From Dreissena polymorpha (lineage: Eukaryota; Mollusca; Bivalvia; Myida; Dreissenidae): 64,000 nt of DNA. The notes beneath the pieces were generated by a model. That model was not told where the DNA came from. It did not search any database and saw only the letters and a list, made by a program, of their open reading frames with translations. Positions 1 to 12,764 of this stretch are shown piece by piece. Numbering within the stretch: position 1 is the stretch's first letter; the number at the start of each line of letters is the position of its first letter. A program made the translations under genes and the position numbers. The DNA lies in assembly GCF_020536995.1 (NCBI RefSeq), contig NC_068360.1, positions 88,739,676 to 88,803,675 of the forward strand, given 5' to 3'.

Positions 1-3000
1 CAGTTCTTTCAATGATCGTGTCTTAATTTTTCTCAATAATCGCGCGTAAATTCTCTATGTTCTCTCATTGTTCTGTTCTCTCAGTGGTCGCGTATAAGTT
101 TTCTTTGTTCTTTTTGTGGTAAGTTCTCTCAATGATCGCGTATAAGTTCTCTTAAGTTCTCTCAGTGTTTAGTTCTCTTAATGATCGCGTCTTAAGTTCT
201 CTCAGTTATCGTGTATAAGTGCGCTAAGTTCTCTCAGTGTTAAGTTCTCTCATTGCCCGCGTTTTAATTTGTCTCTGTGATCGCCTGTTAAGTTCTGTCA
301 GCGGTCGCGTCCTTATTTCTCACAATAGTCGCGTATAAGTTCTCTATATTCTCTCATTGTTCAGTTCTCTCAATGATCGCGTCTTAATTTCTCTCAATAA
401 TCGCGCATAAGTTCTCTATGTTCTGTATTTGTTCAGTTCTCTCAGTGGTCGCGTATAGCTTTTCTTTGTTGTCTTCGTGTTAAGTTCTCTCAATGATCGC
501 GTATAAGTTCTCTAAGTTCTCTCAGTTTTTAGTTCTCTTAATGAGATCGCGTCTTAAGTTCTCTCAGTTATCGTGTATAAGTTTGCTAAGTTCTCTCAGT
601 CATAGGTTCTCTCATTGACCGTGTGTTAATTTGTCTCTGTAATCGCGTGTTAAGTTCTAACTAAGTTCCAACCTAATTTCTCTCAATAATCGCGTTTTAG
701 TTCTCTATATTCTCTCATTGTTCAGTTCTCTCAATGATCGCATCTTAATTTCTCTCAATAATCGCGCATAAGTTCTCTATGTTCTCTCATTGTTCAGTTC
801 TCTCAATGATCGGGTCTTAATTTTTCTCAATAATCGCGCATAAATTCTCTATGTTCTCTCATTGTTCTGTTCTCTCAGTGGTCGCGTATAAGTTTTCTTT
901 GTTCTTTTCGTGGTAAGTTCTCTCAATGATTGCGTATAAGTTCTCTTAAGTTCTCTCAGTGTTTAGTTCTCTTAATGATCACGTCTTAAGTTCTCTCAGT
1001 TATCGTGTATAAGTGCGCTAAGTTCTCTCAGTGTTAAGTTCTCTCATTGCCCGCGTTTTAATTTGTCTCTGTGATCGCATGTTAAGTTCTGTCAGTGATC
1101 GCATCCTAATTTCTCTCAATTATCGCGTATAAGTTCTCTATGTTCTCTCATTGTTCAGTTCTCTCAATGATCGCGTCTTAATTTCTCTCAATAATCGCGC
1201 ATAAGTTCTCTATGTTCTGTATTTGTTCAGTTCTCTCAGTGGTCGCGTATAGATTTTCTTTGTTGTCTTCGTGTTAAGTTCTCTCAATGATCGCGTATAA
1301 GTTCTCTAAGTTCTCTCAGTGTTTAGTTCTCTTAATAATCGCGTCTTAAGTTCTCTCAGTTATCGTGTATAAGTTGGTAAAGTTCTCTCAGAGTTAAGTT
1401 CCCTCATTGACGGCGTTTTAATTTGTCTCTGTGATCGCTAATTAAGTTCTGTCAGTGGTCGCGTCCTTATTTCTCACAATAATCGCGTATAAGTTCTCTT
1501 TATTCTCTCATTGTTCAGTTCTCTCAATGATCGCATCTTAATTTCTCTCAAAAATTGCGTATAAGTTCTCTATGTTCTCTCATTGTTCAGTTCTCTCAAT
1601 GATCGTGTCTTAATTTTTCTCAATAATCGCGCATAAATTCTCTATGTTCTCTCATTGTTTTATTCTCTCAGTGGTCGCGTATAAGTTTTCTTTGTTCTTT
1701 TCGTGGTAAGTTCTCTCAATGATCGCGTATAAGTTCTCTTAAGTTCTCTCAGTGTTTAGTTCTCTTAATGATCGCGTCTTAAGTTCTCTCAGTTATCGTG
1801 TATAAGTGCGCTAAGTTCTCTCAGTGTTAAGTTCTCTCATTGCCCGCGTTTTAATTTGTCTCTGTGATCGCCTGTTAAGTTCTGTCAGTGGTCGCGTCCT
1901 TATTTCTCACAATAATCGCATATAAGTTCTCTATATTCTCTCATTGTTCAGTTCTCTCAATGATCGCGTCTTAATTTCTCTCAATAATTGCGTATAAGTT
2001 CTCTATGTTCTCATTGTTCAGTTCTCTCAATGATCGTGTTTTAATTTTTCTCAATAATCGCGCATAAATTCTCTATGTTCTCTCATTGTTTTGTTCTCTC
2101 AGTGGTCGCATATAAGTTTTCTTTGTTCTTTTCGTGGTAAGTTCTCTCAATGATCGCGTATAAGTTCTCTTAAGTTCTCTCAGTGTTTAGTTCTCTTAAT
2201 AATCGCGTCTTAAGTTCTCTCAGTTATCGTGTATAAGTTCGTAAAGTTCTCTCAGTGTTAAGTTCCCTCATTGACGGCGTTTTAATTTGTCTCTGTGATC
2301 GCGTGTTAAGTTCTGTCAGTGGTCCCGTCCTTATTTCTCACAATAATCGTGTATAAGTTCTCTATATTCTCTCATTGTTCAGTTCTCTCAATGATCGTGA
2401 CTTAATTTCTCTCAATAATCGCGCATGAGTTCTCTATGTTCTCTCATTGTTCAGTTCTCTCAGTGGTGGCGTATAAGTTTTCTTTGTTCTCTTCGTGTTC
2501 AGTTATCTCAATGATCGCGTATAAGTTCTCTAAGTTCTCTCAGTTTTTAGTTCTCTTAATGATCGCGTCTTAAGTTCTCTCAGTCATCGTGTATAAGTGC
2601 GCTAAGTTCTCTCAGTGTTAGGTTCTCTTATTGACCGTGTGTTAATTTGTCTCTGTAATCGCCTGTTAAGTTCTAACTAAGTTCCAACCTAATTTCTCTC
2701 AATAATCGCGTATTAGTTCTCTATATTCTCTCATTGTTCAGTTCTCTCAATGATCGCATCTTAATTTCTCAATAATCGCGCAGAAGTTCTCTATGTTCTC
2801 TCATTGTTCAGTTCTCTCAATGATCGTGTCTTAATTTTTCTCAATAATCGCGCATAAATTCTCTATGTTCTCTCATTGTTCTGTTCTCTCAGTGGTCACG
2901 TATAAGTTTTCTTTGTTCTTTTCGTGGTAAGTTATCTCAATGATCGCGTTAAAGTTCTCTTCAGTTTTCTAAGTGTTAAGTTCTCTTAATGATCGCGTCT

Positions 3001-3599
3001 TAAGTTCTCTCAGTTATCTTGTATAAGTGCGCTAAGTTCTCTCAGTGTTAAGTTCTCTCATTGCCCGCGTTTTAATTTGTCTCTGTGATCGTCTGTTAAT
3101 TTCTGTCTGTGGTTGCGTCCTTATTTCTCACAATAATCGCGTATAAGTTCTCTATATTCTCTCATTGTTCAGTTCTCTCAATGATCGCGTCTTTATTTCT
3201 CTCAATAATCGCGCATAAGTTCTCTATGTTCTCTCATTGTTCTGTTCTCTCAGTGGTCGCGTATAAGTTTTCTTTGTTCTTTTCGTGGTAAGTTCTCTCA
3301 ATGATCGCGTATAAGTTCTCTTAAGTTCTCTTAAGTTCTCTCAGTGTTTAGTTCTCTTAATGATCGCGTCTTAAGTTCTCTCAGTTATCGTGTATTAGTG
3401 CGCTAAGTTCTCTCAGTGTTAAGTTCTCTCATTGCCCGCGTTTTAATTTGTCTCTGTGATCGCCTGTTAAGTTCTGTCAGTGGTCGCGTCCTTATTTCTC
3501 ACAATAATTGCGTATAAGTTCTCTATATTCTCTCATTGTTCAGTTCTCTCAATGATCGCGTCTTAATTTCTCTCAATAATTGCGCATAAGTTCTCTATG

Positions 3600-5950
3600 T
3601 TCTCTCATTGTTCAGTTCTCTCAATGATCGTGTCTTAATTTTTCTCAATAATCGCGCATAAATTCTCATTGTTCTGTTCTCTCAGTGGTCGCGTATAAGT
3701 TTTCTTTGTTCTTTTCGTGGTAAGTTCTCTCAATGATCCCGTATAAGTTTTCTTTAAGTTCTCTCAGTGTTTAGTTCTCTTAATGATCGCGTCTTAAGTC
3801 TCTCAGTTATCGTGTATAAATGCCAAAGTTCTCTCAGTGTTAAGTTCACTCTTTGCATGCGTTTTAATTTGTCTCTCTGATCGCCTGTTAAGTTCTGTCA
3901 GTGGTCGCGTCCTTATTTCTCACAATAATCGCGTATAAGTTCTCTATATTCTCTCATTGTTCAGTTCTCTCAATGATCGCGTCTTAATTTCTCTCAATAA
4001 TCGCGCATAAGTTCTCTATGTTCTCTCATTGTTCAGTTCTCTCAGTGGTGGCGTATAAGTTTTCTTTGTTCTCTTCGTGTTAAGTTATCTCAATGATCGC
4101 GTATAAGTTCTCTAAGTTCTCTCAGTTTTTAGTTCTCTTAATGATCGCGTCTTAAGTTCTCTCAGTTATCGTGTATAAGTGCGCTAAGTTCTCTCAGTGT
4201 TAGGTTCTCTCATTGACCGTGTGTTAATTTGTCTCTGTAATCGCGTGTTAAGTTCTAACTACGTTCCAACCTAATTTCTCTCAATAATCGCGTATAAGTT
4301 CTCTATATTCTCTCATTGTTCAGTTCTCTCAATGATCGCGCATTAATTTCTCTCAGTAATCGTGTATAAGTGCGCTTAGTTCTCTCAGTGTTAAGTTCTC
4401 TCGTTGACCATGTGTTAATTTGTCTCTGTAATGGCGTGTTAAGTTCTTACCAAGTTCTTACCTAATTTCTCTCAAAAATCGCGTATAAGTTCTTTAAGTT
4501 CTCTCAGTGTTAAGTTCTCTCAATGATCGCGTCTTAAGTTCTCTCAGTTATCGCGTATAAGTGCTCTATGTTCTCTCAGTGTTAAGTTCTCTCAGTGATC
4601 GCATCTAAATTTTTCTTATTGATCGCGTATATGTTCTTATTTTTCTATCAATGTGAAGTTGGAAACACGATTGACCCCTTAACAGCCAAATACCTCCCGA
4701 AATACACCCTGAAATGCACCCAAATTCGCTAAAAATACCCAAATACTCATAATTTTGGCAGGTTAGGGTTAGAGTTAGGGTTAGGTTAGGGTAAGGTTAG
4801 GGTATTTTGAGAGTATATTAGGTACTTTGAAACATATTTGGGGGGGTCTAAGGTTTTCTCAGTTATCGCGTATAAGTGCTCTAAGTTCTATCAATGTTAA
4901 ATTCTCTCAACAATAGCGTCTTAATTTTTCTCATTGATAGCATCTTATTTTCTCTCAGTAATTGCGTATAAGTTCTCTCAGTTCTCTCAGTGTTTAGTTC
5001 TCTCAATGATCGCGTCTTAAGTTCTCTCAGTTATCATGTATAAGTTTGCTAAGTTCTCTCCGTGTTTAGTTCTCTCATTGTCAGCGTTTTAATTTGTCTC
5101 TGAGATCGCGTGTTAAGTTCTGTCAGTGGTCGCGTCCAAATTTCTCACAATAATCGCGTATAAGTTCTCTATATTCTCTTATTGTTCAGTTCTCTCAATG
5201 ATCGCGTCTTAATTTCTCTCAATAATCGCGTATAATTTCTCTATGTTCTCTCATTGTTCAGTTCTCTCAATGATAGTGTCTTAATTTTTCTCAATAATCG
5301 CGCATTAATTCTCTATGTTCTCTCATTGTTCTATTCTCTCAGTGGTCGCGTATAAGTTTTCTTTGTTCTTTTCGTGGTAAGTTCTCTCAATGATTGCGTA
5401 TAAGTTCTCTTAAGTTCTCTCAGTGTTTAGTTCTCTTAATGATCGCGTCTTAAGTTCTCTCAGTTATCGTGTATAAGTGCGCTAAGTTCTTTCAGTGTTA
5501 AGTTCTCTCATTGCCCACGTTTTAATTTGTCTCTGTGATTGCCTGTTAAGTTCTGTCAGTGATCGCATCCTAATTTCTCTCAATTATCGCGTATAAGTTC
5601 TCTATGTTCTCTAATTGTTCAGTTTTCTCAATGATCCCGTCTTAATTTCTCTCAATAATCGCGCATAAGTTCTCTATGTTCTGTAATTGTTCAGTTCTCT
5701 CAGTGGTCGCGTATAGGTTTTCTTTGTTGTCTTCGTGTTAAGTTATCTCAATGATCGCGTATAAGTTCTCTAAGTTCTGTCATTGTTTAGTTCTCTTAAT
5801 AAGCGCGTCTTAAGTTCTCTCAGTTATCGTGTATAAGTTCGTAAAGTTCTCTCAGTGTTAAGTTCCCTCATTGACAGCGTTTTAATTTGTCTCTGTGATC
5901 GCGTGTTAAGTTCTGTCAGTGGTCGCGTCCTTATTTCTCACAATAATCGT
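3600..5950. repeat. Long-range duplicated block, left copy (partner about 8,770-11,120)
   Basis: Monomer order and rare variants match the block about 5,169 bp downstream. Shared features include the shortened CGCGCATAAATTCTCATTG monomer (3,651 and 8,821), the ATGATCCCGTATAAG variant, the telomere-like island, and the GTGGTCGCGTCCAAATTTC monomer (5,126 and 10,295). Scattered single-base differences show it is older than the 673-bp duplication. Confidence 0.7.
4655..4858 (+). repeat. Telomere-like island in satellite A, copy 1
   Basis: About 200 bp unlike the satellite. It starts at GTTGGAAACACGATTGACCC, continues with a CACCC/AAATACC-rich part, then a degenerate run of TTAGGG, TTAGAG and TTAGGTTAGGG motifs (about 4,760-4,803), and ends near a run of seven G before satellite resumes. 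The satellite edges are the same in all three copies, so the island was amplified together with its flanks. Confidence 0.85.
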
Positions 5951-6520
5951 GTATAAGTTCTCTATATTCTCTCATTGTTCAGTTTTCTCAATGATCGTGT
6001 CTTAATTTCTCTCAATAATCGCGCATAAGTTCTCTATGTTCTCTCATTGTTCAGTTCTCTCAGTGGTGGCGTATAAGTTTTCTTTGTTCTCTTCGTGTTA
6101 AGTTATCTCAATGATCGCGTATAAGTTCTCTAAGTTCTCTCAGTTTTTAGTTCTCTTAATGATCGCGTCTTAAGTTCTCTCAGTTATCGTGTATAAGTGC
6201 GCTAAGTTCTCTCAGTGTTAGGTTCTCTCATTGACCGTGTGTTAATTTGTCTCTGTTATCGCGTGTTAAGTTCTAACTAAGTTCCAACCTAATTTCTCTC
6301 AATAATCGCGTATAAGTTCTCTATATTCTCTCATTGTTCAGTTCTCTCAATGATCGCTTATTAATTTGTCTCTGTGATCACGTGTTAAGTTTTGTCAATG
6401 GTCGCATCCTAATTTCTCTCAATAATCTGGTATAAGTTCTCTATGTTTTCTCATTGTTCAGTTCTCTCAATGATCGCGTCATAATTTCTCTCAATAATCG
6501 CGTATAAGTTCTCTATGTTC

Positions 6521-7866
6521 TCACATTGTTCAGTTCTCTCAATTATCGTGTCTTAATTTCTCTCAATAATCGCGCATAAGTTCTCTATGTTCTGTAATTG
6601 TTCAGTTCTCTCAGTGGTCGCGTATAGGTTTTCATTGTTGTCTTCGTGTTAAGTTCTTTCAATGATTGCGTATATGTTCTCTAAGTTCTCTCAGTGTTTA
6701 GTTCTCTTAATAAGCGCGTCTTAAGTTCTCTCAGTTATCGTGTATAAGTTCGTAAAGTTCTCTCAGTGTTAAGTTACCTCATTGACGGTGTTTTGATTTG
6801 TCTCTGTGATCGCATGTTAAGTTCTGTCAGTGGTCGCGTCCTTATTTCTCACAATATTCGCGTATAAGTTCTCTGTATTCTCTCATTGTTCAGTTCTCTC
6901 AATGATCGTGTCTTAATTTCTCTCGATAATCGCGTATAAGTTCTCTATGTTCTCTCATTGTTCAGTTCTCTCAATGATCGTGTCTTAATTTTTCTCAATA
7001 ATTGCGCATAAATTCTCTATGTTCTCTCATTGTTCTATTCTCTCAGTGGTCGCGTATAAGTTTTCTTTGTTCTTTTCGTGGTAAGTTCTCTCAATGATCG
7101 TGTATAAGTTCTCTTAAGTTCTCTCAGTGTTTAGTTCTCTTAATGATCGCGTCTTAAGTTCTCTCAGTTATCGTGTATAAATGTGCTAAGTTCTCACATT
7201 GTTCAGTTCTCTCAATTATCGTGTCTTAATTTCTCTCAATAATCGCGCATAAGTTCTCTATGTTCTGTAATTGTTCAGTTCTCTCAGTGGTCGCGTATAG
7301 GTTTTCATTGTTGTCTTCGTGTTAAGTTCTTTCAATGATTGCGTATATGTTCTCTAAGTTCTCTCAGTGTTTAGTTCTCTTAATAAGCGCGTCTTAAGTT
7401 CTCTCAGTTATCGTGTATAAGTTCGTAAAGTTCTCTCAGTGTTAAGTTACCTCATTGACGGTGTTTTGATTTGTCTCTGTGATCGCATGTTAAGTTCTGT
7501 CAGTGGTCGCGTCCTTATTTCTCACAATATTCGCGTATAAGTTCTCTGTATTCTCTCATTGTTCAGTTCTCTCAATGATCGTGTCTTAATTTCTCTCGAT
7601 AATCGCGTATAAGTTCTCTATGTTCTCTCATTGTTCAGTTCTCTCAATGATCGTGTCTTAATTTTTCTCAATAATTGCGCATAAATTCTCTATGTTCTCT
7701 CATTGTTCTATTCTCTCAGTGGTCGCGTATAAGTTTTCTTTGTTCTTTTCGTGGTAAGTTCTCTCAATGATCGTGTATAAGTTCTCTTAAGTTCTCTCAG
7801 TGTTTAGTTCTCTTAATGATCGCGTCTTAAGTTCTCTCAGTTATCGTGTATAAATGTGCTAAGTTC
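6521..7866. repeat. 673-bp tandem duplication within satellite A
   Basis: The block 6,521-7,193 is followed directly by 7,194-7,866. The stretches I compared by eye are identical, including private variants such as TTTTCATTGTTGTCTTCGTG, TACCTCATTGACGGTGTTTT and CACAATATTCGCG. Identity at this length among diverged monomers points to a recent unequal exchange. Confidence 0.85.
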
Positions 7867-8769
7867 TCTCAGTGTTAAGTTCTCTCATTGCCCACGTTTT
7901 AATTTGTCTCTGTGATCGCCTGTTAAGTTTTGTCAGTGATCGCGTCCTAATTTCTCTCAATAATCGCGTATAAGTTCTCTATGTTCTCTCATTGTTCAGT
8001 TCTCTCAATGATCGCGTCTTAATTTCTCTCAATAATTGCGCATAAGTTCTGTATGTTCTGTAATTGTTCAGTTCTCTCAGTGGTCGCGTATAAGTTTTCT
8101 TTGTTGTCTTTGTGTTAAGTTCTCTCAATGATCCCGTATAAGTTCTCTCAGTGTTTAGTTCTCTTAATAATCGCGTCTTAAGTTCTCTCAGTTATCGTGT
8201 ATAAGTTCGTAAAGTTCTCTCAGTGTTAAGTTCCCTCATTGACAGCGTTTTAATTTGTCTCTGTGATCGCGTGTTAAGTTCTGTCAGTAGTCGCGTCCTT
8301 ATTTCTCACAATAATCGCGTATAAGTTCTCTATGTTCTCTCACTGTTCAGTTCTCTCAATGATCGCGTCTTAATTTCTCTCAATAATCGCGCATAAATTC
8401 TCTATGTTCTCTCATTGTTCTGTTTTCTCAGTGGTCGCATATAAGTTTTCTTTGTTCATTTCGTGGTAAGTTCTCTCAATGATCGCGTATATGTTCTCTA
8501 AGTTCTCTCAGTTTTTAGTTCTCTTAATGAGATCGCGTCTTAAGTTCTCTCAGTTATCGTGTATAAGTTTGCTAAGTTCTCTCAGTCATAGGTTCTCTCA
8601 TTTACCGTGTGTTAATTTGTCTCTGTAATCGCGTGTTAAGTTCTAACTAAGTTCCAACCTAATTTCTCTCAATAATCGCGTATTAGTTCTCTATATTCTC
8701 TCATTGTTCAGTTCTCTCAATGATCGCATCTTAATTTCTCTCAATAATCGCGCATAAGTTCTCTATGTT

Positions 8770-11120
8770 CTCATATTGTTCAGTTCTCTCAATGATCGTG
8801 TCTTAATTTTTCTCAATAATCGCGCATAAATTCTCATTGTTCTGTTCTCTCAGTGGTCGCGTATAAGTTTTTTTTGTTCTTTTCGTGGTAAGTTCTCTCA
8901 ATGATCCCGTATAAGTTCTCTTTAAGTTCTCTCAGTGTTTAGTTCTCTTAATGATCGCGTCTTAAGTTTCTCAGTTATCGTGTATAAATGCGCAAAGTTC
9001 TCTCAGTGTTAAGTTCACTCATTGCCCACGTTTTAATTTGTCTCTGTGATCGCCTGTTAAGTTCTGTCAGTGGTCGCGTCCTTATTTCTCACAATAATCG
9101 CGTATAAGTTCTCTATATTCTCTCATTGTTCAGTTCTCTCAATGATCGCGTCTTAATTTCTCTCAATAATCGCGCATAAGTTCTCTATGTTCTCTCATTG
9201 TTCAGTTCTCTCAGTGGTGGCGTATAAGTTTTCTTTGTTCTCTTCGTGTTAAGTTATCTCAATGATCGCGTATAAGTTCTCTAAGTTCTCTCAGTTTTTA
9301 GTTCTCTTAATGATCGCGTCTTAAGTTCTCTCAGTTATCGTGTATAAGTGCGCTAAGTTCTCTCAGTGTTAGGTTCTCTCATTGACCGTGTGTTAATTTG
9401 TCTCTGTAATCGCGTGTTAAGTTCTAACTAAGTTCCAACCTAATTTCTCTCAATTATCGCGTATAAGTTCTCTATATTCTCTCATTGTTCAGTTCTCTCA
9501 ATGATCGCGTATTAATTTCTCTCAGTAATCGTGTATAAGTGCGCTAAGTTCTCTCAGTGTTAAGTTCTCTCATTGACCATGTGTTAATTTGTCTCTGTAA
9601 TGGCGTGTTAAGTTCTTACCAAGTTCTTACCTAATTTCTCTCAAAAATCGCGTATAAGTTCTTTAAGTTCTCTCAGTGTTAAGTTCTCTCAATGATCGCG
9701 TCTTAAGTTCTCTCAGTTATCGCGTATAAGTGCTCTATGTTCTCTCAGTGTTAAGTTCTCTCAGTGATCGCATCTAAATTTTTCTTATTGATCGCGTATA
9801 TGTTCTTATTTTTCTATCAATGTGAAGTTGGAAACACGATTGACCCCTTAACAGCCAAATACCTCCCGAAATACACCCTGAAATGCACCCAAATTCGCTC
9901 AAAATACCCAAATACTCATAATTTTGGCAGGTTAGGGTTAGAGTTAGGGTTAGGTTAGGGTAAGGTTAGGGTATTTTGAGAGTATATTGGGTACTTTGAG
10001 CATATTTGGGGGAGGGGTCTAAGGTTTTTTCAGTTATCGCGTATAAGTGCTCTAAGTTCTATCAATGTTAAATTCTCTTAACAATAGCGTCTTAATTTTT
10101 CTCATTGATAGCATCTTATTTTCTCTCAGTAATTGCGTATAAGTTCTCTCAGTTCTCTCAGTGTTTAGTTCTCTCAATGATCGCGTCTTAAGTTCTCTCA
10201 GTTATCATGTATAAGTTCGCTAAGTTCTCTCCGTGTTTAGTTCTCTCATTGTCAGCGTTTTAATTTGTCTCTGAGATCGCGTGTTAAGTTCTGTCAGTGG
10301 TCGCGTCCAAATTTCTCACAATAATCGCGTATAAGTTCTCTATATTCTCTTATTGTTCAGTTCTCTCAATGATCGCCTCTTAATTTCTCTCAATAATCGC
10401 GTATAAGTTCTCTATGTTCTCTCATTGTTCAGTTCTCTCAATGATAATGTCTTAATTTTTCTCAATAATCGCGCATTAATTCTCTATGTTCTCTCATTGT
10501 TCTATTCTCTCAGTGGTCGCGTATAAGTTTTCTTTGTTGTTTTCGTGGTAAGTTCTCTCAATGATTGCGTATAAGTTCTCTTAAAATCTCTCAGTGTTTA
10601 GTTCTCTTAATGATCGCATCTTAAGTTCTCTCAGTTATCGTGTATAAGTGCGCTAAGTTCTCTCAGTGTTAAGTTCTCTCATTGCCCACGTTTTAATTTG
10701 TCTCTGTGATCGCCTGTTAAGTTCTGTCAGTGATCGCATCCTAATTTCTCTCAATTATCGCGTATAAGTTCTCTATGTTCTCTAATTGTTCAGTTCTCTC
10801 AATGATTCCGTCTTAATTTCTCTCAATAATCGCGCATAAGTTCATTATGTTCTGTAATTGTTCAGTTCTCTCAGTGGTCGCGTATAGGTTTTCTTTGTTG
10901 TCTTCGTGTTAAGTTCTCTCAATGATCGCGTATAAGTTCTCTAAGTTCTTTCAGTGTTTAGTTCTCTTAATAAGCGCGTCTTAAGTTCTCTCAGTTATCG
11001 TGTATAAGTTCGTAAAGTTCTCTCAGTGTTAAGTTCCCTCATTGACGGTGTTTTAATTTGTCTCTGTGATTGCGTGTTAAGTTCTGTCAGTGGTCGCGTC
11101 CTTATTTCTCACAATCATCG
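8770..11120. repeat. Long-range duplicated block, right copy (partner about 3,600-5,950)
   Basis: Second copy of the block described at 3,600-5,950. The match fades near 11,100, where the right copy has variants such as ATCATCGCG and TCTCGTATTG. Confidence 0.7.
9824..10022 (+). repeat. Telomere-like island in satellite A, copy 2
   Basis: Near-identical to the island 5,169 bp upstream, including the TTAGGGTTAGAGTTAGGG run and the GGGGGAGGGGTCTAAGG end. It lies inside a larger duplicated block, so it did not insert independently. Confidence 0.85.
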
Positions 11121-12699
11121 CGTATAAGTTCTCTATATTCTCGTATTGTTCAGTTCTCTCAATGATCGCGTCTTAATTTCTCTCAATAATCGCGTATAAG
11201 TTCTCTATGTTCTCTCATTGTTCAGTTCTCTCAATGATCGCGTCTAAATTTCTCTCAATAATTGCGCATAAGTTCTCTATGTTCTGTAATTGTTCAGTTC
11301 TCTCAATTGTCGCATATAAGTTTTCTTTGTTGTCTTCGTGCTCTCTCAATGATCACATATAAGTTCTCTAAGTTCTCTCAGTGTTTTGTACTCTTAATAA
11401 TCGCGTCTTAAGTTCTCTCAGTTATCTTGTATACGTTCGTAAAGTTCTCTCAGTGTTAAGTTCCCTCATAGACGGCATTTTAATTTGTCTCTGTGATCGC
11501 GTGTTAAGTTCTAAGTTCCTACCTAATTTCTCTCAATAATCGCGTATAAGTTCTCTATCTTTTCTCAATGTTCAGTTCTCTCAATGATTGCGTCTTAATT
11601 TCTCTCAATAATCGCGCATAAGTTCTCTATGTTCACTCATTGTTCAGTTATCTCAGTGCTCGCGTATAAGTTTTCTTTGTTCTCTTCTTTTTTAGTTATC
11701 TCAATGATCGCGTATAAGTTCTCTAAATTCTCACAGTGTTTAGTTCTCTTAATGACCGCCTCTTAAGTTCTCTCAGTTTTCGTGTATAAGTGCGTTAAGT
11801 TCTCTCAGTGTTAAGTTCTCTCATTGACCATGTGTTAATTTGTCTGTGTAATCTTGTGTTATGCTCTAACTAAGCTCTAACCTAATTTCTCTCAATATTC
11901 GCGTATAAGTTCTATGTTCTCTCATTGTTCAGTTTTCTCAAATATCGCGTCTTAATTTCTTTCAATAATCGCATATACGTTCACTATGTTCTCTAATTGT
12001 TCAGTTCTCTCAGTGGTCCCGTGTAAGTTTTGTTTGCTCTGTCATTGTTACGTTCTCTCATTGATCTCGTATAAGTTCTCTAAGTTCTCTCGGTGTATAG
12101 TTCTCTCAATGATCGCGTCTCAAGTTCTCTCAGTTATAATGTATAAGTGCGCAAAGTTCTCTCAGTGTCAAGTTTTCTCATTGCCCGCGTTTTAATTTGT
12201 CTCTGTGATCGCCTGTTAAGTTCTGTCAGTGGTCGCGTCCTTATTTCTCACAATAATCCCGTATAAGTTCTCTATATTCTCTCATTGTTCAGTTCTCTCA
12301 ATGATCGTGTCTTAATTTCTCTCAATAATCGCGCATAAGTTCTCTATGTTCTCTCATTGTTCAGTTCTCTCAATGATCGTGTCTTAATTTTTCTCAATAA
12401 TCGCGCATAAATTCTGTATGTTCTCTTATTGTTCTATTCTCTGGTGGTCGCGTATAAGTTTTCTTTGTTCTTTTCGTAGTAAGTTCTCTCAATGATCGCG
12501 TATAAGTTCTCTTAAGTTCTCTCAGTGTTTAGTTCTCTTAATGATCGCGTCTTAAGTTCTCTTAGTTATCGTGTAAACGTGCGCAAAGTTCTCTCAGTGT
12601 TAAGTTCTCTCATTGCCCGCGTTTTAATTTGTCTCTGTGATCCCCTGTTAAGTTCTGTCAGTGATCGCATCCTAATTTCTCTCAATTATCGCGTATAAG

Positions 12700-12764
12700 T
12701 CAGGCTTTTTCCGCCCCATGCCACGGGTCCGAAATTCGGCCCCATTCCCAATGCAAATCTGGTA
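12700..12764. other. 65-bp non-satellite insert in satellite A
   Basis: Between GCGTATAAGT and AGTTCTCTCATTG lies a GC-richer piece containing GGCTTTTTCCGCCCCATGCC and CCCATTCCCAATGCAAATC. It resembles no satellite monomer and has no obvious terminal repeats. The satellite does not resume in register, so the piece sits at a rearrangement breakpoint. Confidence 0.75.

Noticed and set aside
3109-3291. Open frames in satellite A (3,109; 9,764; 11,986; 17,399 minus)
   Set aside because: Satellite monomers without stops in one register. No codon bias or domain, and neighbouring units break the frames.
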